Assembly: GCA_029718625.1 (NCBI GenBank) | Contig: CM056377.1 | Coordinates: 105,908,585 to 105,972,584 of the forward strand | From: Synaphobranchus kaupii | Taxonomy: Eukaryota; Chordata; Actinopteri; Anguilliformes; Synaphobranchidae | Direction of reading: 5' to 3' | DNA: 64,000 nucleotides | Shown here: positions 47,545 to 59,404 of the stretch, piece after piece | Position numbering within the stretch: position 1 is the stretch's first letter | How the letters are laid out: each line of letters begins with the position of its first letter | Position numbers and translations under genes: made by a program | The notes under the pieces: generated by a model | Seen by the model: only the letters and a program-made list of their open reading frames with translations | Databases searched by the model: none | Told to the model about the DNA's origin: nothing

Positions 47545-49364
47545 ATTGTGGTATACTATACTAGTCAATTAGAAGCACTGTTCAAGTAGTTGCTAATGTT
47601 GAATATCTGAATTGTTGTTGCATACTGTTCATTCAATTGTTTATGCAGTCTACAGTACATTTAACCCTGTAGATAGCTTTTTGAGAGATAAATCACCTCA
47701 GATTAGTGAAGATTGGACACTCCCACATTTAATTCCTTGGGAACCAAACATGCTAAAGTAGGAAGATGACTATTGAGGTCTGTACAAATATCAGTGTTAT
47801 TTGCATGTGCTTCTGAATTTATGAGATTTAGAAACAGTCTAATCCTTTCCACAACATAATCCAAGTTTCTCATATCTTCAATCTCCATGACCAGATTGGC
47901 GGATTGTGAATCTAAGACAAGTCTATATAACAGTGGCTGATATATTCTGAATATCATAAAGGGCTGGCAGAGGCTTTGCAAGGATTAAAATAGATCAATG
48001 CCATTTCTCTTCAACTAGGAATTGTAACAAATGAAAACAATTTGAACCACAGATAATATAAGCAATGCAAGTACATCATAAAATATAATGCACGTGGCAG
48101 CATAAAATGAACCATTAAATCTTAATTACACATAATTGCACATAATTACATTTGATTTTGTCTTTTGTGAGTCCAAAATCGTTGATCCAGATGCGGGCAG
48201 TCTATATTTAACCCCCCCTCCCCTCTCCCCTCTCCCCTCTCTCTCTCACACACACAAACACACTCCACAATTCCAGTCCATGTGTATGTTCAAATATCCA
48301 GCTGAACTAATATATTCAATTCTAATAGAACTACTAACATATCTAATTGATTCAATGGAACTGATTTCATATATAGCGGGTTATACGCCTCTTAAGATTT
48401 TATTTGGTGGACTGGATTGTTTGCATAGCTCTCAAGATATAAATTAGATGAAAAACACATTACAACAGATCAATATTTAACACTGAATTTAATTTATATA
48501 TTGCATGTGTTCAATTCCAGTACTAACCATAATTGAGCTTAGCACACCACATTATATTTCTGGCCCAAAAATAATTCAATTTACTATATCAAAGGAATTG
48601 TTATCAGGATTTGTTTGGAAAAGTAATTGCACATCCTTCTTCCATTGGAGCTACCATGTTTTGTTTCCAAGTGACTTAGATTCCAGTTTATCCTTGGATT
48701 TATGCTGAAATCCAAAGGACTAGTATAATCAGTAAACAATCACATCACTGCTTATTTTGAGAAGCCTGTAATTCAACTTCCTGAAAGATCTAACAGAAAA
48801 TATCACTCAACTGTAAAATAATAAATAAACTCTCAGTATAACAGTAAGCAGAAAAAGAGCAATTTGCATTCTTATACGCACCCAGAATCTGCAGAAATCT
48901 CTGTTGTGTTTTGTGCACTGTAGGTATGAGCTGCAGCTGGAATTGAGGGCAAATAGGGAACGCCACTGGGCTTGGCATCCTGGGATAGAAGTACTCCATC
49001 TCTTCATCCAATTGTATACAAGAACAGTTGACCAAATTGCATCTCTGACATCATTAAAATGAGATGTTGGAATTATTCTGCATACATGACAGGGAAAAAC
49101 TATTCAAATTCACATTTTCGCCATTATCTTACAGATCTTAAAGCGGCAAATAATTTTACTGGAGGGCACACATTTAATGACATTTTGCTGCGTGTTCTTT
49201 TCAATTATTGCCCAGAAAACCATTCAGTGCCCACTCAAATGGGGCCACAAAGGGCACTAAATGAACATCTACTTATTTAACAGCAGCCAGCATCATGAAG
49301 GGCCTGATTAAAGAGTAGATCTAAAATGCAGAAGGAGATAATCGGCTGGTTGAAGTCAAATATA
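47545..49364. other. Gene-free, mostly unique stretch
   Basis: Contains a CCCCTCT/CT/CA simple repeat at 48211-48263. The block 49020-49350 is of ordinary complexity without repeat signs and could hold conserved non-coding DNA. No gene recognised. Confidence 0.45.
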
Positions 49365-49366
49365 TA

Positions 49367-50534
49367 CAGTGCATCCGGAAAGTATTCACAGCGCTTCACT
49401 TTTTCCACATTTTGTTCTGTTACAGCCTTATTCCAAAATTAAATTCATTTTTTACCTCAAAATTCTACACACAACACCCCATAATGACAATGTGAAAAAG
49501 GTTTTTTTGAGATTTTTGCAAATTTATTAAAAATAAAAAACTAAAATTTCTCATTTACATAAGTATTCATACCCTTTGCTTTAACGTATTTTTAAAGTAT
49601 CATATTTCATATTTGGTCGCATATCCTTTGCATGCTGTTACTTCCTGAAGTCTGTGACCATCAACATCAAAAAACTGTCGATGTCTTATTTTCAGGTACT
49701 GTTACAAGCGATACTATAACCTTGATGATTGATAACCTCTCTGCATTTGAATGGATCTCTATGGAAATTGGGGGGTGAGACTAGATTCAGCTGTAAATTA
49801 CACTGGTACAGTATGGAACACATGGCTGGCTAAATGGCTGTAAGTTATCAAGGGTCTGAGCTATCAAACGAGCCCCAAACCATCACTCTGTTGCCAGATA
49901 TGGAGTAGATGTGGATGGATCACTGCAAGGGTTATTTCTCTGGACTCATTTTCCTATAGAACTCTATGGGGAAAAAAGTCAGGAGAAACAACCCTTAAAG
50001 TGATCCATCCACATCTACTCCATATCTGGCAACAGAGTGATGGTTTGGGGCTCGTTTGATAGCTCAGACCCTTGATAACTTACAGCCATTTAGCCAGCCA
50101 TGTGTTCCATACTGTACCAGTGTAATTTACAGCTGAATCTAGTCTCACCCCCCAATTTCCATAGAGATCCATTCAAATGCAGAGAGGTTATAGTATCGCT
50201 TGTAACAGTACCTGAAAATAATATATCGACAGTTTTTTGATGTTGATGGTCACAGACTTCAGGAAGTAACAGCATGTAAAGGATCTGCGACCAAATATGA
50301 AATATGATACTTTAAAAATACGTTAAAGCAAAGGGTATGAATACTTATGTAAATGAGAATTTTTATTTTTTTATTTTTAATAAATTTGCAAAAATCTCCA
50401 AAAAACTTTTTTCACATTGTCATTATGGGGTGTTGTGTGTAGAATTTTGAGGGAAAAAATTAATTTAATCAATTTTGGAATAAGGCTGTAACAGAACAAA
50501 ATGTGGAAAAAGTGAATACCTTCCGGATGCACTG
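49367..50534. mobile_element. Palindromic Tc1-like element, 1168 bp
   Basis: Inverted ends start CAGTGCATCCGGAAAGTATT on the left and CAGTGCATCCGGAAGGTATT on the inverted right, flanked by TA (49365-49366 and 50535-50536). This is a well-known teleost Tc1 terminus. Inverted matching continues almost to the centre (about 49940-49975), so the element is two head-to-head arms of about 570 bp. Each arm carries the module with GAGTGATGGTTTGGGGCTCG (or its complement). No full transposase is present. Confidence 0.92.
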
Positions 50535-50536
50535 TA

Positions 50537-51212
50537 AATATGGATAAATAGCTGAGATTTTTCTCAAGAGTCTCCCGATAAATTAAACAGTCAAAGGATT
50601 AGACACAAAGCAATTAGACACATTAGCCTTGCAAGTTGCTGTGGCTAAGTGCAGTACCTAGAAACACACATACATAAATAAATTAGACAGCAGGACCTGC
50701 AGTGATGAAAAAACATTGAATCAAACAAAGGTAGTGATGTGTGTCAGCAACCTGTGCCAGCATATTACTGCCCAAGTTTTGTGCCTTGGGAATAGGTAAT
50801 ACTCAGCACTAATCTCCTGTAGCATATTCATATACATAGACTTTTTTATTGTAGAAAGATGCAGATGCTGATTGTCCAGCTTTCCATTTCTGGAGGATAC
50901 CTTTGGTCTGTGCCTAGAAAAGATCTTCAGCATTTATATGATAAAAATGTCTAACATTGTAAGAAGTGTGCACACAAAACTAAAGCAATAGGTTAGGTAC
51001 ACCATGGATGCAGATCAAAAATCCCCACTTCGAAAACAAGCTCCAAATGGGTATATTAATAAGCCTAAACATACTGGTTGTTTAACTTACTCATATGCCC
51101 AACTTACATCAAATTAATGCAAAAGTGGAACAAACTCTTACAGCTTCAATCGATTTCCACTATTATTCCCATTATTTTTGTAGCGTGTCAACTTGACACA
51201 ATGAAATGTTAG
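50537..51212. other. Gene-free stretch
   Basis: Nothing recognised. Confidence 0.5.
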
Positions 51213-52404
51213 CTAGTTAGCAATAGTCGCTGGTGCTCTGCCACTGAGCTCCAACCACTCGAGTGACTTCTGCCACAGAGATAGGTCCTGATCCCCCAGA
51301 ATGGTCCAGCTCTGCCTCCTGAAAGGAGATTGTATCTCAAACTGCTCCTTCCACTTTCCGACAATATCCCCAGTTGAAGTCAGAGTTTCACCATCCTTGG
51401 TAAAAACAGTCTGGACAATGTTTTTCAATTCTGCTTTGCCCTCCTGACGTGCTTAATGGTTTTTCACATCTGCTTTGGGCTGCCTGAAAAGTCATTCTCC
51501 AAGGCCTCTCTGAACTCCTCCCACGCCTCAGCTTTTGCTTCTACAACTGCAACAGCTGCAGCTCTTTTTGCATGGAGGTACCTGTCTGCTGAATCAGAGG
51601 TCCTCCATGCCAACCAGCTTCCTTCTTTAGCTTGACAGCCTCCCTCACTGCTGTAATCCACCAACGAGTTCTTAGGTTGCCGCCAGGACAGGCACTGACT
51701 AGCTTCTGACCACAGCCCCCAGCAGCCACATCTACAATAGAGGTTTTGAACAGAGTCCATTCTGACTCCATGTCCCCGACCTCCTCCGAGACACAGGGGA
51801 AGCTCTTTCGGTGAGATTTTAAATCATTCCGCCAGGCGTTCCTCCACCAGGCGTTCCCAGCAAACCCTCACTACATATTAGTGTCTACTAGGTCTGATCT
51901 TGCAGTTTCCACTGCCATCCGATCCAGCTTACCGCCAGATGGTGATCAGTTGACAGCAACTCCTCTCTTCACAGTTCCCAGAGCATACAGCTGCATGACA
52001 CATGTAATGACACAAGAAAAAAGTTGATCACCGACCTTTGCCTCAAGGTGCTCTGGTACCATGTACACTTATGAACATCCTTGTCTTCGAAAATGCTGTT
52101 TGTCATGGGCAAACCGTGTCCAGCGCAGAAGTTCAATAACATGTCACCACTTGGGTTCAGATCAGCAACTTTTACCCTAAGTAATTCCTGAGTAGGAGAG
52201 AGACCACCCCTTATCAATGAGTTCGATTTCAGAGCTGACACTATGGGTGTCGAGCCCAACTATATACAGATGGTACCTCTCAACCTCACTCACCAGTTCC
52301 AGCTCCTTCCCCACCAGTGAGGTAATGTTCCACATACCAAGAGTCAGTTTCTGCTGACAGAGCAAACAATGCCTGGGACCACTTTGCTCACGTCCCTTGC
52401 TCAA
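51213..52404 (-). pseudogene. APE-type LINE relic, endonuclease and linker, no reverse transcriptase
   Basis: Minus-strand pieces follow the order of a teleost APE-type LINE polyprotein. The start of the endonuclease reads LTLGMWNITSLVGKELELV. After an internal deletion come ADLNPSGDMLLNFCAGHGLP and HKCTWYQSTLRQRSVINF. A TGA is followed by STDHHLAVSWI, the end of the endonuclease. The linker reads ESEWTLFKTSIVDVAA, LRTRWW, AVREAVKLKKE, then in another frame DSADRYLHAKRAAAVAV and EEFREALENDF, and finally TKDGETLTSTGDIVGKWKEQF. Coding then stops before the reverse transcriptase. Loss of the 3' half is unusual for a LINE, whose copies are usually cut at the 5' end. I cannot assign the clade with certainty; RTE-like or a related group is possible. 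Confidence 0.85.
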
Positions 52405-53475
52405 CGGGCATTGCCCCCAACCCTACCAAGCCCCGGACGACATAGCTCTCCCTTTTGACACAACAAGGCCAAGATCCAGGAACCACACGACTTAAATTGA
52501 ACTGATCTTCGAAGCATGAACAACTCACTTAACAATACAATACTGATTACAACATTAGCACTACATAGTCTGTCCGGTTACTTTTGTTTTGCCTGTTTTC
52601 ACGCATTGAATGTCCAGAGCCTGGGTCTTCTAATCTAAACACTTGCAGCCAGAAAGAAGGTGTATTGATAATCCACTCTTGCTAGGGTAACATTTATTGA
52701 TAGTCACTACAACAATACTTTGCTAGGTTGTTTTGTCAGCTAATTAATGCTAGCTTGCAAACATTAGCACTTTTTGTATATTTGTAATTTTATGTAAGTT
52801 GTACCTAATTTTCAGTCGAATGCCATATGCTTTTTACAATGGGATAGCTATTATGGGCGTTCATAGCAAAACATGGTTTGAAATACATAAGCCGGCCTAT
52901 ACTTGAGCCTGTGCATATAATTCAAATTGGACACAATTTGCGCATTAATAGTATGTGAGGGATTTGCGTAAATCATCTAATTTATACTTGGAAAAACAAG
53001 AGGCATGCGTGCAGTAGATTTCCCCTGCAGAACTTGGAACGTCAGTTCATAGAAGGTTGGTTTTGTTTCGATGAGACAATGTCTGGGGTGAAATCGATCA
53101 ACTGTCCCATCTGTCTCAGTATGACTTCTATAAACTGGTGAAGAACTAGAATGAACTTGTTGGGAAATCCAAGAAAATCTTTCAACTGTGGTCTGAAACA
53201 TACTGCTGGCTAAAACACAAAATGGAACAGAGCAGGAACATTTGTTACCGTCTGTGTGGGGTTGAAGCTGGCCTTTAAAAATCATAAGATTAGTTTTCGG
53301 ATAACCTATGGGTGAAAAGTTGATTTAACACATTCGTATTCTTATTCATTAAAAGCCTGACTGCAAATGTATAAGTCAGGCCTTTCCAGCTTTGTTGAGA
53401 AACTGAAGCATTTAAAGAAAGTATATAAGGGACAAATCACTCAAGGACATAAATTCATACATAAAATGTCAGAGA
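52405..53475. other. Gene-free stretch
   Basis: The first about 70 bp may be 5' leader of the LINE relic. The rest holds nothing I recognise. Confidence 0.45.
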
Positions 53476-53527
53476 GGGGCACTTAGTCATCAGGGGCAAA
53501 AGGGGCACTTAGTCATCAGTGCAAAAG
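53476..53527 (+). repeat. 26-bp tandem repeat, 2 units
   Basis: GGGGCACTTAGTCATCAG occurs at 53476 and 53502 with similar spacers. It is followed by a (GT)n run at about 53534-53568. Confidence 0.85.
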
Positions 53528-53569
53528 GAGCAGGCGCGTGTGTGTGTGTGTACGTGTGCGTTCGTGTAC

Positions 53570-54935
53570 TGGTGATGGTTCATTCACGAATTAATGGCTC
53601 TTTTTGAACGGCTCTCTTTGGTGAACGTAGGGAACCTATTCTTTTCTGTGAACAATCCATTTAGTTTGGCTCTATTTTCCCCTCATTAGCCAATGTTGTG
53701 AACAGACAGATAGTGGCATTGTGAGCGCTGCAGTTGCTACATTAAGATTAAGCACAACACCGTTCAAAAAAAGCCATTTGGCCACCAACCACCTGTCACT
53801 AGTTCTGATTGTTCTAAAATTAATCGTAATTGGTATATTGCTAGTAGAAATATTTATTATGGCAGACCTAATATAGTAGTTAAATCAAAATAAAGACAAG
53901 TAGACATATTTTATCACATTAAACAATAAACATAGGCCTATACATTACACTAAATAAAACAATAAAAATGTCATGGACGTTGTGGCACCACTGTCACAAG
54001 CGTCTGACACTTATAGGACGTAAGTACAACATCAAAATGCCTTTTTTTTTTTTTACCCGGAAGTATAAGTGAACAAAGAGCCAAACTGTTACGTTCCTCC
54101 TGTTTACGGTCTCCCCTGCTTTGTGTTTCATTTTGGCTTTGGGCTGTTGTGTTTGTTTGTGTCTCCCATACAGGTGGAAATGCTCACGTCACTGTCCTAT
54201 ACGGAGATCTTGGGAGCTGTGCTGGAGAAGACACACGCTGTTGCCTGGCAACCATCTTTGGGAGACACATGGAGACATGGACGTCGCAGTGTAACTTAGC
54301 CACCGTATTGAAAAGATGCCTGTAACTGGAGACGCCGAGGACTGTCACGGAGCAGTAGGGTTCGAATATAGATATATAGCCATCTCTATCTGCATCAGGG
54401 AATTCGACTAACCTGATGCCAACCACTACAACCTTCACGACACCGCCTGACTTCTGAGATCTGAGATTACTGTTGTTATCCATCTCACTTTGGTTGAAAA
54501 CACAGACTACAGTGGATAGAATGTGAATGGACTGATTGCTGCTCAATAACACTGAAGAAGAATCTACGTTAGACCAGGAAAGGGGAAGAACCCGTCATCT
54601 CTATATGGGTCTGGACTTGAACACTTGCTGCCCGGTCAGAGCTTGCAGCATGTGTTTCTGTAAATATTGTCGAACTGTCATATGTGTCATATATGTTTAG
54701 GGAATAGAAACTACCATAAGTGTTAATATAATATATACCGTAAGTATATTATTAAACCTTTTCATCTTTTATATCACTTTGTGCTTGACTGGGTTTTCCA
54801 TTGAGGTTGTGGTTCGTGTTTAAGTGGCTTAGTGTTAGCTCCACTACCGTACACCTAGTTATTGCAGGTGGATTTTGGGAACGGCTCTTTTTAGTGAATG
54901 AAGCCAAAACAGCCCCTCGAAAAAACTGAATCACA
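53570..54935. mobile_element. hAT-like element split by an LTR-like insert
   Basis: The left side (ACTGGTGATGGTTCATTCAC, TTTTTGAACGGCTC) and right side (GGGAACGGCTCTTTTTAGTG) carry the GAACGGCTCTTT subterminal motifs of a teleost hAT-like MITE family. GT-rich DNA lies outside both ends, suggesting insertion into a microsatellite. Terminal repeats are weak and no clean target duplication was found. Confidence 0.45.
54089..54850 (+). mobile_element. Possible LTR-like insert
   Basis: It starts TGTTACGTTCCTCC, similar in style to the LTR at 33590 (TGTAACGTTCCG), and has an ATTAAA signal near 54751. A candidate end TACCGTACA lies near 54853. No target duplication was found and no coding remnant is visible. 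Confidence 0.35.
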
Positions 54936-56624
54936 TAGTGTGTGCATGTGTGTATGAGTGTATGGAACAAAATTAGACATAATAAGGCCTATTCATACAA
55001 AATAGATTAGCTTAGACACCTGATTTATTTTATGGAGATGACAATGAACAAAATATATAAGATGTATAAGATGATGGGAAATTAAAAGAAAGCAATTAAA
55101 AATTCAGTTCAGAAACCTACACATTTACTGAATGACATTTTTTTGGCTTGGTTTCAAAGGTCCCTATGCAATCATGAACTCATTTAATTTTAAATATAAA
55201 TTTTCTAAAGATTTTTATTCATATTTAAGATTGATTCCCCTCATGAAATTTAAATAATCAGATGTCAGAAAGTCAGAGTAGTGTGAATCCTGCAACTGTA
55301 ATCTCCAGCCAAAATTCTTAATTGTCAAACATATAAGAAATGAAAGAAAACAGGTTGGAATTAAGTGTTTTAAAGTATAAATGATTTTAAGTACGGTTCA
55401 AAGAGGAATGTTCTTGACAAAGGTATTATGTACGTCAATATTTCCATTTTAAATAGAATGTGTGATGGAATGTGATAACCACATGTGAAGATATTTCAGT
55501 AATGAGGTCAAGGGACAGTGAGCAGCAAGAATAAAAATTATGCAGAGGGCAACTAAATCTAATCTTTAATTTTACTTTCTTAGTAATTACTCAGAGGACC
55601 ATAGCATTTAAATGGATAAACTATTGTTTTTATAATCAATATTCAGCAGAATATATTTTTTAAATCAATAAACAATCTGTTTTGGGTTTAGCTTCAAAAT
55701 AGTTTAATTAAAAACATGTTAATCATGATATCAGCTCAACCATTTGGGGTCCAATCTTAGCCTTCCATCAAAACATAATCAAATCACATGATTGATTTTA
55801 TTAGGATGAATAATGAGTCAAATTTACTTCATATAAGTTTGTATTTCTCAATTGAAATCAAGCACTGTAGCTCTCAAAGACTTTCTAACCTTCACAATTC
55901 ACTTCACATCTTAATTTCCAAGGTATTATTTGGATTTTATTAATGGCTATTCTATTCAGTATACTTATTCAGTAGAATGAATCAGATCAGATAAGAATTA
56001 CACAATGCCTGTAAAAAAATAGTTTGACCATATATCCTTCATGAATTTGTAATAATAGGAGGCTATTACAAGAGAAACACAAAATAGTGAGTGTACAATT
56101 TCATTTGACAGTTCAGTTTTCAATCTGATCCCATAACATTTTGGTAACTGAAATTCAAATAAAAACTCATTTTAAATGTATTTTTAGTGTATTGAATGAC
56201 AAGACCCCAGCAGAATTGTCAAGCTAGAACTGGAAAAAGGGAAACTAGTTAATTATGCTAGAAAAATTTTATGGATTAAGAGCACAATCAATCCTTAAAG
56301 TTAATGTGTGAAGGCTAATCAGTCCTTATGTAAGCCTCCCAATTTAGTCCTTTGAGTTGCATGCTTTTTATGGCTCTAACATTCCAATTAAGGGCTGGAG
56401 TAATAATGCTTAATTACTGAATCACCACCATGTGAGATATTTAAGCATATGTTTGAAGCACCCACCAGAAATATGTCAAACAAATAGTTTAGGGGCATTC
56501 CTGGTTCATGGAAAATACCCTTCAAGTAACTCCAATACAGGGTTTCTGGTGTTGCATCAGTTACCCAGAAGTAGCAGAACTTTGGAGGTAAAACCTCACT
56601 CTACAAGTTCCTATGGAGTTACTT
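54936..56624. other. Gene-free AT-rich stretch
   Basis: The stretch is unusually free of recognised repeats. TAAT-core words (for example CTTAATTACTG near 56410 and GTTAATTATGC near 56250) are frequent. No gene. Confidence 0.45.
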
Positions 56625-57077
56625 TAAAGGTGCATTATGCAGGATTTTTACCTTGAAAATATAATAAAATAACCATGCTCAGTCATATCTATGATGCACT
56701 GGCAATCTCTGTCTTTGCACACATTTGCCGAATCCGTGCTCCTCTGCCTGTACTTATAATACTAAGATGTGTTTGGGACATTTCTGGGCGTGACACTCTT
56801 TTCTGTGGGTGGGTGGGTGTGTGAGCCGGTGTGGTGGATCAGCAGAGCATTTCTAGCTAGCTAGCTACTGCTATGGCGAAGTGAAGAGGCGCAAGAAGCG
56901 AGGTGAAGAAACACAAGTACAGCAAAGTCAAATAAACTGACTTTTGGACCTGTAAGTAACGTTACCTATTGCTATCCAGCTACGTAGCTATGTTAGGTAA
57001 CTTGAGTGGGCTGGATTGAGCATTGATTGTAAATGCAGGACCACAGCAAGGCTAAAATCCTGCATAGTGCACCTTTA
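56625..57077. mobile_element. Non-autonomous TIR element, 453 bp
   Basis: The left end TAAAGGTGCATTATGCAGG and inverted right end TAAAGGTGCACTATGCAGG differ at one position and continue to ATTTT. The target duplication is ambiguous because of T-rich flanks, so the superfamily is open. There is no transposase. Confidence 0.8.
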
Positions 57078-57361
57078 TGTGTTTTTGTGCTTAATAATGC
57101 CCATATACCAGCCATTATATAAAGCCAGCAGGTTGTCAGAAACTTCTATAAATATCTAAAATATATTTCATTGCACTTAAGTACTGTGGGACAATCAAAA
57201 ACATATAGTAAAACTGAAATAAAAAATTAAAACCCTAAGAAGGTGAACTGTCTCTTTTAGGTAAATGTTGCATCCAAGCAGATTTGTCCAGTTTCCTTGA
57301 TGTCCGTTTAACGGGAAGGTCTTAGAGCGGTCATACTAATCATTTATATTTTAACAGTAAT

Positions 57362-57767
57362 GTCAGCAATGTTTGACATTCAGAGCATCTTTTGTTATCG
57401 GCACATTATGTTTTTTATGGCTAAATGCTAAAAACCAGCGGATGTTGCCAGTACATTTACAAGCGATTGTAAGTGAGATTGCTGGAACGCCTCCTGGAGT
57501 TTCTGTGACTTTGACAGAACTTGTTGGATTGTGTGTTCATATGTGCCCATGGGTGTGGAGAAGGTCAGCAATGTTTGAAATTCAGAGCATCTTTTGTTAT
57601 TGGCGCATTATGTTTTTTATGGCTAAATGCTAAAAACCAGTGGATGTTGCCAGTACATTTACAAGCGATTGTAAGTGAGATAGCTGGAATGTCTCCTGGA
57701 ATTTCTGTGACTTTGACAGAACTTGTTGGATTGTGTGTTCATATGCACCCATGGGTGTGGAGAAGGG
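57362..57767 (+). repeat. 202-bp tandem duplication
   Basis: GTCAGCAATGTTTGA starts units at 57362 and 57564, and the two are about 95% identical. The period is not a multiple of three, so the two copies fall in different frames and the overlapping open frames (57373-57633 and 57521-57886) are unlikely to encode a conserved protein. Source unknown. Confidence 0.92.
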
Positions 57768-57908
57768 CATGGTTTGGGTTTTACCTGACAGATCACTGTC
57801 AACAGTCACATACTGTAGAGTTGCAGCATAATCACACCTCTGAAACTGTGAATTCCTGCAGAGTTACATTCATCATTCATTACTAGACGAGTAATAATAG
57901 GAATAGAC

Positions 57909-57910
<2 letters not shown>

Positions 57911-57968
<58 letters not shown>

Positions 57969-57981
57969 GTGCGTGTGTGTG
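57911..57981 (+). repeat. (GT)n microsatellite
   Basis: About 70 bases of GT with two GTGC interruptions near the 3' end. It creates a His-Thr run on the minus strand (57806-58249), which I do not call a gene. Confidence 0.97.
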
Positions 57982-59050
57982 ATGGGTAGCAGGCTATATC
58001 ACTGCACACTGGTGGTCTCACCCTGGCAGACGACACATGCAGTGCGTCCTTGCTTGAGGTGAGTGCAACCGCAGCATGACCCTGCTTAATGGGTGACACT
58101 TTTCCACAGCTATAACCACAGAGCCACTCAGAGGCACAGAGTGCCACTGACCTTGTGGAGAATGTGCAATTCATGCCCTCTGTTTGGGCAAACATACGCA
58201 TGTCACAGAGATCTCGTGGGTAAGATGGGACAGCACTGACAACCACCAACCAGTTAAATCCCTCTACAGAGGGTCAAGGGGAGCCAATGCAGACATGTAC
58301 TAGTTTGCAAGAAGTAACGATGAATGGTGCAACAGCAAATGTAGAGAATGACAATGTAAGCAAAAAAAAAAAGAGTAAATTGAATTGAAGGAGTTGCTTG
58401 GTGGCTAATCCTATTAAGGAGCTGCTCCAGTATGCATGGGCTCCATGGTCTGGTATTGAATCAAGTGCTGACTATGGCCAGCAGTCTCGCAGGGCATGTA
58501 ATTGGCCATAGCATCACCCAGGGAAGGAAGGATTCAGTCAGAGGAATTGCCAGCTCTCATTAGTCACCAGTCACCCCCTCTGGTTGATGAAGTGTCTGCA
58601 GTTTGACTTTACAAGCTGTACATGAATTGTACTCCTCTGATGCAATGACTGTGTAAGTTCAACTGGGAGCATGTCTACTGAAAAGACGTGGCGCCAAACA
58701 GCAGCATATGGTTTAGAGGAGACTGGTCTGTGCTCTCCGGAATTTATGGAAGAGGTTACAGAAATAATACTGGTTTAAGAATACAAGTGGCAAACATCGC
58801 AATTACTGGTTGCTCCTTATTCGTGGGCTTATCTGAACATGAGTATCATTGCAAATTCTGCACCTATTGGATATATGTTCACTTGTGCTACACTGCAAGT
58901 CTCATCACAAGGGCTAGACCTGGCTTCTCTGTTGAAAGAGTCTTTTTTGAGGTCAGTGGAAGAGAAGACGATAATTCATCAAACTCACCCCAGAAATGAA
59001 AAGCAAGAGCGCAAGACCTGTACAATGCTTCTCACACCCACTGTCAGACA
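57982..59050. other. Gene-free stretch
   Basis: No gene or paired termini recognised. Confidence 0.45.
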
Positions 59051-59076
59051 CAGTCAATCAGGGGAGAGGGATGCTG

Positions 59077-59262
59077 GGAGCTACACATTGGTGATTTGTG
59101 AGGTGAGCTTACTCTGTTCTAGGAGCTACACTTTGGTGATGGTTGAGGTGGGTTTACCCCAATCTGGGAGCTACACAGTGGTGGTGATTGAGGTGTACTT
59201 ACCCCTAACTCACCTTGGAGATTATGAAAGGTGCTATACAATTGCATTATTACTTAAAAGCA
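59077..59262 (+). mobile_element. LINE 3' tail with three 45-bp units
   Basis: GGAGCTACAC starts 45-bp units at 59077, 59122 and 59167, each with TTGGTGAT or GTGGTGAT and TGAGGTG. They run into TATGAAAGGTGCTATACAAT, an L2-like 3' end. Copy number and origin of the units are unusual; the LINE assignment is moderate. Confidence 0.6.
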
Positions 59263-59404
59263 CTTCTGCAGAGGCAGCGAAGACTTACAGGACTGAATAA
59301 ACAACAGTCCGTTTGAGGAGAAATTACAAGTAATTAATAGCAAAAAACTATGTTTTATGTTTTAATCTTGGTAAAACTTCTCACTTAAAGCCACATAAAT
59401 TAAA

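Noticed and set aside
57806..58249. 147-codon minus-strand frame with a His-Thr run
   Set aside because: The run is the (GT)n microsatellite; the flanks have no domain.
58839..59300. 153-codon plus-strand frame with 15-residue repeats
   Set aside because: The repeats are the 45-bp DNA units of a LINE-like tail; composition does not suggest a protein.
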